Shown in pieces: positions 18,215 to 26,724 of a DNA stretch of 32,405 nt (position 1 is the stretch's first letter; each line of letters starts with the position of its first letter). The DNA is from an uncultured Bacteroides sp. Its GTDB lineage: Bacteria; Bacteroidota; Bacteroidia; Bacteroidales; Bacteroidaceae. Made by a program: the position numbers and the translations under genes. The notes beneath the pieces are model-generated. The model searched no databases, was not told the origin of the DNA, and worked only from the letters and a program-made list of their open reading frames with translations. The DNA lies in assembly GCA_900546355.1 (NCBI GenBank), contig URCM01000023.1, positions 1 to 32,405 on the forward strand, in the 5' to 3' direction.

Positions 18215-20506
18215 ATGAAAACAAGGTTGTATATAATCGGTTTGCTCTGTAGCCTGCTGTTTATCTCTTCCTGTTCCGACAGATGGGAACAGGAGGAAAC
18301 AGTTGCCTCCGGGACAGCGGAACTATGTATCAGCAGATCTTCGTTTCAGGTGGCTGGAAAGCCGTCTCCGCTTTCTGGAGAAGACGAGATAACATCGCTT
18401 AGGGCATACCGTTTCGAAGAAGGCGTTTTGCAGAAAGTGTATGAGCCGTTATCGGTCGGGGGAGATGATTATCGTCTGCCGCTCGACCGGCTTTCGGGTA
18501 CACTTTATGTAATAGCAAATGAAGAACCTGCGTGTGAAGAAGGAACGACAAAAGAAACAGATTGGTTGCAAACTGTACTGACAGCTGACCAGCACCGGAT
18601 ATCGAATTATTTTACCGGAAAAGCAGACTTGTCAGGCAAGATGGGAAAGGCTGTTTCAATACCGTTGGCTTTAACGCGTGGAGTAGCCCGTTTCGATTTC
18701 CGAATAGAAGTACCGGAAGGGACGGTATCGGTGAATCGTTTTGCGGTGAAACAAGTGGCACGGCAGGCTTATCTTTTTCCAGGGGATGCAGTGCGTTCGC
18801 CCGAAGGGACAGCCAAGGAAGACTGCATCATCAGTACGCCGGATGCGCCCCTGACACGCGATTCGTTAGGAATACTGTATGTGTACGAACAGGCTAATCC
18901 GGATTTGTCGGTGAGTCTGGAAGCAGAAATAAATGGCAAGGTGTATGCTTTCGAACAGCCGTTGCCGTCAGGTATCCGGCGCAATACGGTATATGCCATC
19001 GTATTGCGGAAGGATGTGTTGCAGGTTGATGCACAACTGACGGTGGAAGCTTGGGGAGAGGGAGATAGTACGGCAGCATATCCCGACCTGACTGCCCCTC
19101 CGCAAGTAGATGCCGCGGCGTCAGAATTGCCTGCCGGAGCCGAAGTGACCGCAGGGAAAGATGGCGTGAATCTGCCATACGGACCTGTAGAAATGGTACT
19201 GGCAGTAGCGTGTGACGATGAATTGGAATTGCTCCCGGTAGATGCTTCGGCATCGTTGGAAGTGGAGCCGCTTGCCGGTCAGGGGTTGTTTGAGGGCAGA
19301 CAGCGGTTCCGTATCCGCAAGCCGCTTTTCCCTCCCGAACAGCCACCTGTCGAAACCGCTCTTCGCTTTCGCCGTAAAGGAATGCAGTACGTGTATCCTG
19401 AAGATGTAATCACGCTGAGGCTTTCCGGGAACCCCAGCCAGCTTTCGGGAAAATTACAGTATGCCGTCGGGACGTATGCCTTCGATTTCGACCGTTATAT
19501 AGATAATGAGCTGGGTGTATTTACATTGCCTGCAGAGAAAGAATTGACGGTGGAATACGAAGCGGGCGAAGATGCGTGGATAAAGCTTGACCCTGTTTCT
19601 GTAAGAAGCGGAGAAGGTGCGTATCGGGTGCTGGCAGGCTGGCGCCCGAATGACGTTACGGCAAACGGGCGCAGGCAGTCGGCTACGCTGGTCATCCGCA
19701 ACCGTGCCAATGGCTCGCAGCGCGAGGAATATACCGTGTCTCGCCGCAACTATGGATTGCCAGTGACGTGGATGCACGGCATCTGGTGGTGCAAGTACAA
19801 TGCCCGTGGTGATTCCCGCTCGTTCGAAGACCAGGTGCTTTCGTCCGATGATCCGGCGCGCCGCGCAGGCCAGACCGTTTTCGAGTACTTGGGAGCGTGC
19901 CCGCCCGAAGCGTTTTTTGATTTGTGGAAATGGGCATATCAAGGTGACAGCGGCACAGGGTTGCAGGTAATAGACAAAAACGGTACGGCGGCATTGGATG
20001 GCTACAAGCACCAGGTGTCCGTGCATATCAACCGGCTGCCTGCCGATGCGCTTGCCCCCGAAGGTTACGAACTTCCGTCGATGGAAGATTTCAACCGCAT
20101 CTTTGACGCGACCGATTACGTCTGGGTGATGTGGAACGGCACGCACACGCTGCGCACTCCGTGGGAAGGGCACAGTCAGGTGAAGCGGCTGCAGAAGCGG
20201 AGAAACGATGTGACGGTAGGCAATGTAGCCTTGCCCAGTCTGATTCTCATCGAGATGTGGAGCCCCGATTTCCCCGAGCATGAACCGGTTACGTGGTATG
20301 GCGTGGCATCGCAGTGGAACGACAGCGAAGGTGTCTTTCATAACGGGCATTACAACAATATACTCTTTGGCGTACACTCGCCGGAAGGTACAGGTTGGTT
20401 TATTCCCGGGAAAAACGATGCGCTTTATTTGCATAAGAACGGCGGCGCAGCCAAGGACACGCGCGTGCTGCGTTTCCGCAAGTCGGAGGTGGAGTATGTG
20501 TATTGA
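18215..20506 (+). CDS. Large fimbrillin-like lipoprotein with Trp-rich C-terminal module (paralogue 2)
   Basis: The 763-residue lipoprotein (lipobox ISSC) repeats the architecture of the protein at 15036. The N-terminal fimbrillin-like module (LYVIAN, LTRGVARFDF, VARQAYLFPGDAVRSP, GILYVYEQAN, GIRRNTVYAIVLRKD) is followed by a middle domain. The C-terminal module contains DFDRYIDNELG, WIKLDPV, YRVLAGWRPND, RRNYGLPV, IWWCKYNARGD, APEGYELPSMEDF and VASQWND. The ATG at 18215 is preferred; an ATG two codons upstream at 18209 is possible. The gap to the previous gene is 17 nt. GC content rises clearly in the 3' half compared with paralogue 1. The gene is the last of the row; an IS5-type element begins about 110 nt beyond its stop. 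Confidence 0.75.
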   Translation: MKTRLYIIGLLCSLLFISSCSDRWEQEETVASGTAELCISRSSFQVAGKPSPLSGEDEITSLRAYRFEEGVLQKVYEPLSVGGDDYRLPLDRLSGTLYVIANEEPACEEGTTKETDWLQTVLTADQHRISNYFTGKADLSGKMGKAVSIPLALTRGVARFDFRIEVPEGTVSVNRFAVKQVARQAYLFPGDAVRSPEGTAKEDCIISTPDAPLTRDSLGILYVYEQANPDLSVSLEAEINGKVYAFEQPLPSGIRRNTVYAIVLRKDVLQVDAQLTVEAWGEGDSTAAYPDLTAPPQVDAAASELPAGAEVTAGKDGVNLPYGPVEMVLAVACDDELELLPVDASASLEVEPLAGQGLFEGRQRFRIRKPLFPPEQPPVETALRFRRKGMQYVYPEDVITLRLSGNPSQLSGKLQYAVGTYAFDFDRYIDNELGVFTLPAEKELTVEYEAGEDAWIKLDPVSVRSGEGAYRVLAGWRPNDVTANGRRQSATLVIRNRANGSQREEYTVSRRNYGLPVTWMHGIWWCKYNARGDSRSFEDQVLSSDDPARRAGQTVFEYLGACPPEAFFDLWKWAYQGDSGTGLQVIDKNGTAALDGYKHQVSVHINRLPADALAPEGYELPSMEDFNRIFDATDYVWVMWNGTHTLRTPWEGHSQVKRLQKRRNDVTVGNVALPSLILIEMWSPDFPEHEPVTWYGVASQWNDSEGVFHNGHYNNILFGVHSPEGTGWFIPGKNDALYLHKNGGAAKDTRVLRFRKSEVEYVY

Positions 20507-20632
20507 GCTTTTCTTGAAACGCAGATTTATAGGTTGGGATTTCGTGCCCTCAACAAGGGGAAGCTTTCGTAGCTATGGCAACTCTTCGTATATTTCAAAA
20601 TCCAAGTTTCGGATTGAGAAGCTGTTTTGATT

Positions 20633-21172
20633 TCATTCGATAAATTTGTTAAGCATGATTTGTATGAATGCAATCTGTACCATAGCTTCCGCAGTTTCAG
20701 CAAGGAATTCGTAATCGATGGTCAGCCTTCTGAAGTTTTCCAGCCATGAGAAAGAGCGTTCTACAATCCAACGTTTGGGCAGTACCTGAAATTTGGACGG
20801 ACATTCGTCCGGTCTGAGTACGACCTCCAATATCCATCCGAATTTCTTCTTGACCCAATCAGTCAAATCTCCCCTGTAGCCTCCGTCCGCCAAGATTTTC
20901 ACCAAGCGCGGAAATTTATAAGCGAGTTTTTCTATGGCTTGTGGGGTGCCCTTGCTGTCATGCAGGTTGGCTTCATGGATTGCGACGGCTAACGGAAGGC
21001 CGAGCGTATCGACTATGATGTGCTCTTTCCGTCCCTTGATTTTCTTGTTCCCGTCTATACCACGGTCAGAATCAACATGATGGGAGGTCTTTACGCTTCT
21101 GGAATCCATGATGCCAAGACTGGGACTTTCCTGCCGTCCCTGCCTGTTTACGGATAAAAGAGTGCAAGGCAT
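20633..21172 (-). CDS. IS5-family transposase, downstream frame (DDE catalytic part)
   Basis: The frame encodes the DDE_Tnp_1 catalytic region with D23 in GIMDSRS, D96 in LADGGYRGD and E139 in VERSFSWLENFRRL. This is the complete acidic triad with the usual IS5 spacing. The ATG at 21172 lies inside the upstream frame and probably is not the natural start. The catalytic part is expected to be made as a fusion with the upstream frame through a +1 shift in the overlap. No AAAAAAG-type slippery sequence is seen there, so an inactive, frameshifted copy is also possible. Confidence 0.85.
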   Translation of the reverse strand: MPCTLLSVNRQGRQESPSLGIMDSRSVKTSHHVDSDRGIDGNKKIKGRKEHIIVDTLGLPLAVAIHEANLHDSKGTPQAIEKLAYKFPRLVKILADGGYRGDLTDWVKKKFGWILEVVLRPDECPSKFQVLPKRWIVERSFSWLENFRRLTIDYEFLAETAEAMVQIAFIQIMLNKFIE

Positions 21173-21407
21173 CCATCACCTCTTCAAACACACCTTCAAG
21201 CTTCCACTTGCGGAAGTAGTAATAGACGGTTTGCCAAGGGGCGAAGTCAGAAGGAAGCATACGCCACTGGCAGCCGGTCTTGTTGATATAAAGGATGGCA
21301 TTCATTATCTCTTTAAGCGGATGTTTTCGGTTCCTCGCTTGCGGCTCTAAAATATTTTTTATAACTTGCCACTGTTTTTCAGTCAGGTCGGTTGGATACT
21401 GTGTCAT
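21072..21407 (-). CDS. IS5-family transposase, upstream frame (DUF4096-like part)
   Basis: The 111-residue frame covers the N-terminal helix-turn-helix part of an IS5-type transposase: LTEKQWQVIKNIL, ILYINKTGCQWRMLP and PWQTVYYYFRKWK are typical of the DUF4096 region. Meaningful protein sequence ends near SFIRKQAG. Beyond this the frame continues with unrelated residues, while the family sequence resumes in the +1 frame as QESPSLGIMDSRSVK. A programmed frameshift or an inactivating indel around 21145-21165 would both explain this. Confidence 0.85.
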   Translation of the reverse strand: MTQYPTDLTEKQWQVIKNILEPQARNRKHPLKEIMNAILYINKTGCQWRMLPSDFAPWQTVYYYFRKWKLEGVFEEVMDALHSFIRKQAGTAGKSQSWHHGFQKRKDLPSC

Positions 21408-21520
21408 AACTTTATTGTTTGGTACCTTTAAAGATATAACATTTTTCCAATTGACCGACTGATTTGAGATCTGAAGATGCTTATAACATTATTCTTGAAT
21501 CAATTCAAAACAGTTTCTAA

Positions 21521-21585
21521 ATAACCAGGGCTGACGCATTACTTAATAAAATGATGAAATCAAGTAATGCGTCAGCCCTGGTTAT
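21521..21585. repeat. Perfect 24-bp inverted repeat next to the IS5-type element
   Basis: The arms 21521-21544 and 21562-21585 are exact reverse complements and enclose a 17-nt loop. The arm core is CCAGGGCTGACGCATTACTT. It begins four bases beyond the right terminal repeat of the insertion sequence. It is not followed by a T-run on the plus strand, so it is not a typical intrinsic terminator. It may be a dispersed palindromic element or a miniature mobile hairpin. Confidence 0.85.
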
Positions 21586-21839
21586 ATGCATCGGAGGTTT
21601 CGGACTTGTGTATCATGTTTCGCAGCTTGCTTTTTCTGCGCTTTCTGCTTCGTTCGTTGTGTGGATTGTTTCACCGGATTGTGGATAAATTCCACAATGG
21701 CTTTCCTTTTCCGTAGTGTGTTTTTAGCTGAATAGCCCGCTAATCCTTTGTTTTGTAGAAAGTTGCTATTATTAACAATCGAAGAGGATGTTTGGTGCTT
21801 GTTTTGCAGTAGACGAAAGCAGCTAAAATCAGAAAACTT
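21586..21839. other. Intergenic region upstream of the second SusC gene
   Basis: This stretch holds no gene. It includes a 7-bp inverted repeat, ATTGTGG/CCACAAT at 21678-21698, with a 7-nt loop, which could be an operator. It also has TTTG-rich sequence (21747-21755) of promoter character, though no TAnnTTTG at proper spacing was found. The promoter for the SusC/SusD pair should lie here. Confidence 0.35.
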
Positions 21840-24800
21840 ATGTTAAGATTGAAAGTATTGTTTATGTTTACTGCCTTTTTCTTGTTTGGTCAGGCTGTTT
21901 CAGCCCAAAACCGGACATTGCAAGGGCTTATTACATCTGCAGAAGACGGCGAACCGTTGATTGGTGCCGTTGTTGCGGTGAAAGGGAATGAGACACAGGG
22001 CACTATAACGGATATCAACGGTCATTATACGTTGGAAATAGCTTCAGACGCCTCGGTGTTGATTGTTTCGTACGTTGGAATGAAGACGCAGGAAGTGCGT
22101 ATTCCTTCTTCAAGAAACAAGGTGAATATTATTTTGCAGCCTGATACGCAAGTCTTGCAAGAAATTGTGGTAACGGGTTACGGTAATTTTACAAAGTCTT
22201 CTTTTACAGGCTCTGCCAATACCATTCGTGCCGATATGATGAAAGATGTGCCGGTGATGAATGTGGAGCAGAAACTGGAAGGGATGACTACCGGTGTGAA
22301 CATTACCGGAAGTTCGGGGCAGCCGGGTGCCAATCAAAGCATCCGTATCCGTGGTATGGGGTCGTTTAACGCATCGCAAGAACCCTTGTTCGTAATTGAC
22401 GGCGTGCCGGTTACTTCCGGAAATTTAAGTACAGGAGGCTTTGACGCATCGTATATGAATAATTCGAAAACGAATATCATGAGCACACTGAACCCTTCTG
22501 ATATTGAAAACATAACGGTGATTAAAGATGCGGCTGCAGCTTCGCTTTACGGTTCGCGCGCGGCTAACGGCGTTATCTTGATTACCACCAAACGGGGGAA
22601 ATTGGGCAGGACGCAAGTCACGCTGAATGTGTCGGGAGGATTCTCAAACTCTGCTGTCGATTTCCGTCCGACACTGAACGGTGACCAGCGGCGTGAATTA
22701 TTGTATGAGGGCTTGGTGAATTATGCCACAGACCAGGAGATGGAATCGCCCACGGAATATGCCGACGGGCTGATAGACAATTATGCTTCCATTCCTTCGA
22801 TGGGATATACGGACTGGCGTAAGGAATTGCTTCGTACGGCTTCCCAACAGCGCTATGAGGCATCGGTTTCGGGAGGAAGCGAACGCACGACATATTATGC
22901 TTCGTTGGGGTATGACAAGCAGGAAGGGCTTGCCAAGAACTCAAGCCTGAAACGTTATTCTGCCCGTCTGAACCTGACTCAAAAGGTTGGCAGGTATGGC
23001 GAAGTGGGAGCTAACATGATGTTCTCGCAGATGAACCAGGAATTGAACGAGGAACGTACTTCTGCCATAAATCCTTTCTTTGATGTGGCTGTGACGATGA
23101 ATCCCTCAATGACTGTACGCGATGAGGAAGGCAATTATACGGGAGCTTATCCGGGGTCTTCATTGAATCCGTTGCGGGATATCTTGACCGACTACAACCG
23201 TACCCGCATGACTCGTATGTTCAGTACGGGATATGCCCAGATAGAACCCCTAAAGGGACTGAAGCTGAAGGAAACGTTGAGTTACGATTACAATATCCAG
23301 AAGGATGCCCGTTATTACAATCCGCTCAGTTCGGCGGGACCCAAAAGCGGGAGCGACGCGCGTACGGCAAAGGGGTTTATCGAATATGGACGGCTGAACT
23401 CATCTACCTCTATCAATTATGTGCATACATTTGCAGACAAGCATAATCTGGATGTTCTGGCAGCCTATGAAATAGAAAGTTATGAGACCGACCATGCCGT
23501 GGGCGAGGCGTTCGGTTTGCCTTCCGAAATATTGACAGAACCGGACAACGCCGCCTCATTGAGCGACTTTATGTCGTCGACGCAAGCTTATCGGATGATT
23601 TCGTATTTGTCGCGCCTGAATTATAATTATGATGACCGCTACTACGTGGCAGGAAGTTTCCGCCGGGACGGAAGCTCGCGCCTTTCGCCGGATAACCGTT
23701 GGGGAAATTTCTGGTCTGTATCGGGCATGTGGAACATCGGCAACGAATCGTTCATGCAGCCTGTGCGCCATATTTTGAGTGACTTGAAAATACGTGCATC
23801 CTATGGTGTGAACGGAAACCAGCCGAATTCGTTATACGGATATATGGGCTTGTATTCGTATGGGCAGAACTATATCGGCAATGCGGGCTCGTATGAATCG
23901 TCCCAGCCGAATTCGAACTTGAAGTGGGAAAAGAACTATAACTTGAATATCGGATTGGATTTGTCTTTCATTAACCGTATCTTTATCAGTCTGGAATATT
24001 ATAACCGCGACACGAAAGACTTGCTGTATAATTTGCCAATCAGCTCTACAACCGGTTTTACCAGTTATCTTGCCAATGTGGGACAATTGAACAATAAAGG
24101 GGTGGAATTGGAATTGCGTACCTTGAACTTTTCTTCAAACGGTTTTAACTGGACTACGATTTTCAACTTGAGCCATAACCGGAATAAGATTGTATCGCTG
24201 AACGGCGAGCTGAAGCAGTCTATCGAAGGCACGTGGTTCATTCATAAGGTAGGCCTGCCGTATCATACGTTTTATGTAAAGGAGTACGCCGGTGTGGATC
24301 CGCAGACCGGACAGGCGCAATATTACTTGAATACCACCAATGAAGACGGAAGCCTGAACCGTTCGCTTACGACGGATGCAAATGCAGCTCAAGCCATCGC
24401 TTATAAGGGAGCGGAGCCGAAGGTGTCGGGCGGTTTGACCAACCAATTCCGTTATCGGGACTTTGATTTGAGCTTTACCTTGACTTATTCGTTGGGAGGA
24501 TATTCTTTCGATAAAGCCGGAACTTATATTGAAAACGGGACAACTGGAATTTATGGGAACGAAACCGGAAGTACGGGTTATAACTTGTCCGTTTATACGC
24601 TCAACCGCTGGACGAAGCCCGGTGATGTGACCGATGTGCCGCGTTTTGTCTATGGAGAAGCGGCTGGATCGCAAAACTCTTCACGTTATATTCACAGCAC
24701 TGACCATTTGCGGTTGAAAAGCTTGACTTTCGGTTATACTTTGCCCGAACGTTGGACACAAAAGGTATTACTACAGAATGCGCGTGTTTATTTTTCCGGA

Positions 24801-24923
24801 AGCAACCTGCTGACGTGGGCGAAATGGAAATATTATGATCCGGAAACTCCGGTGAATGGCGAGGTGTTCTGTGAAGCTCCGACTATGCGCACATTCAGTT
24901 TTGGTGTACAATTAACTTTCTAA
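21840..24923 (+). CDS. SusC/RagA-family TonB-linked outer-membrane transporter (second)
   Basis: The 1027-residue protein has a signal peptide (cut after VSA, about residue 22) and a carboxypeptidase-regulatory-like domain (about 28-105). The hallmark LQEIVVTGYGNFTKSSFTGS follows. The plug domain contains PLFVIDGVPV, NPSDIENITVIKDAAAASLYG-type sequence and ANGVILITTKRG. The beta-barrel ends FGVQLTF. All are family features, in order and unbroken. The TGYGNFTKSSFTGSA stretch and SIRIRGMGSFN make it closer to the common RagA type than the SusC at 3474. Its SusD partner follows at once. Neither a regulator, a sigma/anti-sigma pair nor an enzyme gene lies beside it, so its substrate is unknown. 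Confidence 0.95.
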   Translation: MLRLKVLFMFTAFFLFGQAVSAQNRTLQGLITSAEDGEPLIGAVVAVKGNETQGTITDINGHYTLEIASDASVLIVSYVGMKTQEVRIPSSRNKVNIILQPDTQVLQEIVVTGYGNFTKSSFTGSANTIRADMMKDVPVMNVEQKLEGMTTGVNITGSSGQPGANQSIRIRGMGSFNASQEPLFVIDGVPVTSGNLSTGGFDASYMNNSKTNIMSTLNPSDIENITVIKDAAAASLYGSRAANGVILITTKRGKLGRTQVTLNVSGGFSNSAVDFRPTLNGDQRRELLYEGLVNYATDQEMESPTEYADGLIDNYASIPSMGYTDWRKELLRTASQQRYEASVSGGSERTTYYASLGYDKQEGLAKNSSLKRYSARLNLTQKVGRYGEVGANMMFSQMNQELNEERTSAINPFFDVAVTMNPSMTVRDEEGNYTGAYPGSSLNPLRDILTDYNRTRMTRMFSTGYAQIEPLKGLKLKETLSYDYNIQKDARYYNPLSSAGPKSGSDARTAKGFIEYGRLNSSTSINYVHTFADKHNLDVLAAYEIESYETDHAVGEAFGLPSEILTEPDNAASLSDFMSSTQAYRMISYLSRLNYNYDDRYYVAGSFRRDGSSRLSPDNRWGNFWSVSGMWNIGNESFMQPVRHILSDLKIRASYGVNGNQPNSLYGYMGLYSYGQNYIGNAGSYESSQPNSNLKWEKNYNLNIGLDLSFINRIFISLEYYNRDTKDLLYNLPISSTTGFTSYLANVGQLNNKGVELELRTLNFSSNGFNWTTIFNLSHNRNKIVSLNGELKQSIEGTWFIHKVGLPYHTFYVKEYAGVDPQTGQAQYYLNTTNEDGSLNRSLTTDANAAQAIAYKGAEPKVSGGLTNQFRYRDFDLSFTLTYSLGGYSFDKAGTYIENGTTGIYGNETGSTGYNLSVYTLNRWTKPGDVTDVPRFVYGEAAGSQNSSRYIHSTDHLRLKSLTFGYTLPERWTQKVLLQNARVYFSGSNLLTWAKWKYYDPETPVNGEVFCEAPTMRTFSFGVQLTF

Positions 24924-24942
24924 TTCAATGGATAGAAACAGT

Positions 24943-26439
24943 ATGAAACGAGTTATTTTATATATAGGAATGATGGCGGCTTCGTTGGCGGTCACTTCTT
25001 GTTCAGATAGTTGGCTCGACCTGAATCCGTCTACATCGGTCACCACCGGTCAGGCATTGGCTACCTTGACCGATGTAGAGACCGCGCTGAACGGGGTCTA
25101 CCGCGAGACCTCCTTGCATAGCTATTATGGCGATAATTATTGGTATTATGGCGATTGCCGTGCCATGGATGTGCAGGCACGGGTCACGAAAGGAGATGGA
25201 CGCCGCGTGTCGCCTTACTATGAATACAATGTGCAGGCCACCGATAACCTGAACATCACCCTTCCTTGGCAACAACCCTATATCGTCATCCGCCAGGCGA
25301 ACAACATCCTCCAGCGCATCGGGCAAGGAGGCATCGAAGGGGCTACGGACGAAGATTTGGCGGGCATCCGGGCAGAAGCGTCGGTATTGCGCGGCTTGGC
25401 GTTGTTCAATCTGACCCGTTTCTTCGGGATGCCTTACATGGCTGATGGCGGCGCGTCTTTGGGCGTGCCCATCGTCACCACACCTACCGAACCTACTTCG
25501 GCTCCGGCACGCAATACGGTGGCAGAATGCTATGCGCAGGTCGTAAAGGATTTCACCGGGGCTTTGCCCGACCTGACCCGCGAGAAGGCCGACGGATATG
25601 TCAATTATTGGGCGGTGCAGGCATTGCTCTCGCGCGTTTACCTGGATATGGGAGAATATCAAGCCGCATGGGATGCCGCGACAGATGTCATCGAGAATAA
25701 CGGAGGCTTGTACCGGCTTTATACGCAAAGCGAATATCCCACGGTGTGGGGGCAGGATTTCCAGACGGAATCGCTCTTCGAACTCTATATCACGATGACC
25801 GAGCCCGCGGGAGGGACCGGAGGCGAGGGTGCGCCGATGGTGTATGCCAACGAAGCCACGTTCGACTGGAATAACCTGATACTTACCGAAGATTACTTGG
25901 ATTTGCTGGAGCAAGACCCCGACGATGTGCGCCATAGCGTGACGGCGGCTTCGGTCACGCCCGATAATGGCGGCTTGCCCGAGGAGGCGCGCGCCCGCCG
26001 TGTGTTCCTCACCAAGTTCCCCGGCAAGACCGGCAATCCGCAAGACAATGACATCTGCATCATCCGCCTTTCCGAGGTCTATCTGAATGCCGCCGAGGCA
26101 GGTTTCCATTTGGGAGGCTCGTATGCCGAGACGGGGCGTAATTACCTGAATACGTTGATTGGCCAGCGCACGCCGAATGCCGCCATGCAAGTATCGCCCC
26201 AGGGCTTCACCATCGACCGCATCTTGGAAGAAGTGCGCCGGGAGCTGGTAGGCGAGGGACAAGTGTTCTTCGATTTCCTGCGCAACGGCAAGCCGATTGT
26301 GCGGGGCAAGGGTTGGCATCTGGTCACGCTGGATACATCCGACGCATGGACTATCCAGCCCAACGACCTGCGCATCGCTCTCCCCATCCCGCAAACCGAG
26401 ATAGACGCCAACGGGAACATGGTGCAGAACGCCCGCTGA
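24943..26439 (+). CDS. SusD/RagB-family outer-membrane lipoprotein (second)
   Basis: The protein (498 residues from this start) has the lipobox VTSC followed by SDSWLDLNPST, a typical SusD N-terminus. Helical repeats are seen around LLSRVYLDMGEYQAAWDAATDVI, and the C-terminal motifs LSEVYLNAAEAGF, EVRRELVGEGQVFFDFLRNG and IPQTEIDANGNMVQN close the family pattern. The ATG at 24943 gives the more usual MKR signal start; an in-frame ATG at 24928 would add five residues and lies only 4 nt after the SusC stop. GC content is much higher than in the SusC partner, especially in the 3' two thirds, and the antisense strand therefore stays open for a long way. Confidence 0.93.
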   Translation: MKRVILYIGMMAASLAVTSCSDSWLDLNPSTSVTTGQALATLTDVETALNGVYRETSLHSYYGDNYWYYGDCRAMDVQARVTKGDGRRVSPYYEYNVQATDNLNITLPWQQPYIVIRQANNILQRIGQGGIEGATDEDLAGIRAEASVLRGLALFNLTRFFGMPYMADGGASLGVPIVTTPTEPTSAPARNTVAECYAQVVKDFTGALPDLTREKADGYVNYWAVQALLSRVYLDMGEYQAAWDAATDVIENNGGLYRLYTQSEYPTVWGQDFQTESLFELYITMTEPAGGTGGEGAPMVYANEATFDWNNLILTEDYLDLLEQDPDDVRHSVTAASVTPDNGGLPEEARARRVFLTKFPGKTGNPQDNDICIIRLSEVYLNAAEAGFHLGGSYAETGRNYLNTLIGQRTPNAAMQVSPQGFTIDRILEEVRRELVGEGQVFFDFLRNGKPIVRGKGWHLVTLDTSDAWTIQPNDLRIALPIPQTEIDANGNMVQNAR

Positions 26440-26481
26440 GGCTTTTTAATTCTTAAGTAAGTGTACAGAATTAACTTATAC

Positions 26482-26720
26482 TATGGCACACAGATAACAT
26501 TGATTTTACAGATGACCACAGATATTATTTTTAAAATAATCTGTGTAAATCAGTCTCATCTGTGTCATCTGTGTGCTATGTTTTTATTTTTTGAACACAG
26601 AAGGCACAGAATACACAGAGAAACACGGTTTAATTTTTTCTATGCAGACACAGCGCAGCCCAAATTTAATCTGTGTAAATCTGTGTATTCTGTGTCATCT
26701 GTGTGCTATGGCAAATGCGG
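26482..26720. repeat. Left palindromic repeat block of the cassette
   Basis: Two CACAGA/TCTGTG hairpin units lie side by side, at about 26482-26580 and 26593-26710. Each has arms made of short CACAGA words paired with TCTGTG words. The unit at 26511-26580 reappears almost identically, in reverse complement, at 32336-32405. The centre of the second unit (about 26640-26685) reappears in reverse complement at about 32106-32151. The sequence after it, AATGCGGATATTCA, recurs at about 32205-32219. There is no coding content; open frames here are translations of the repeat. Confidence 0.85.
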
Positions 26721-26724
26721 ATAT

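Larger units (their letters stand above)
20616..21519 (-). mobile_element. IS5-family insertion sequence
   Basis: Imperfect terminal inverted repeats of 21 bp occur at 20618-20638 and 21497-21517 (18 of 21 positions match, sharing CTGTTTTGA). Between them is a two-frame transposase. The size of about 0.9 kb fits the two-frame IS427-like group of the IS5 family. Flanking trinucleotides are TGA on the left and TAA on the right: both fit a TNA target but are not identical. A clean target duplication is therefore not seen, and the element may be old or rearranged at one side. Confidence 0.8.

Noticed and set aside
19454..20434. 326-codon open frame antisense to the second large fimbrillin-like gene
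   Set aside because: The sense strand carries motifs shared with the paralogue at 15036; the antisense frame has no recognisable features.
20507..20615. Possible intrinsic terminator (CCCT/AGGG) after the lipoprotein row
   Set aside because: The stem is only four base pairs and has no T-run after it.
25003..26394. 463-codon open frame antisense to the second SusD gene
   Set aside because: It arises from the high GC content and codon bias of the SusD gene, which matches its family along the whole length.
26482..26720. Possible CRISPR array from repeated CTGTGT words
   Set aside because: The repeats alternate in orientation as hairpin arms and lack regular spacing.
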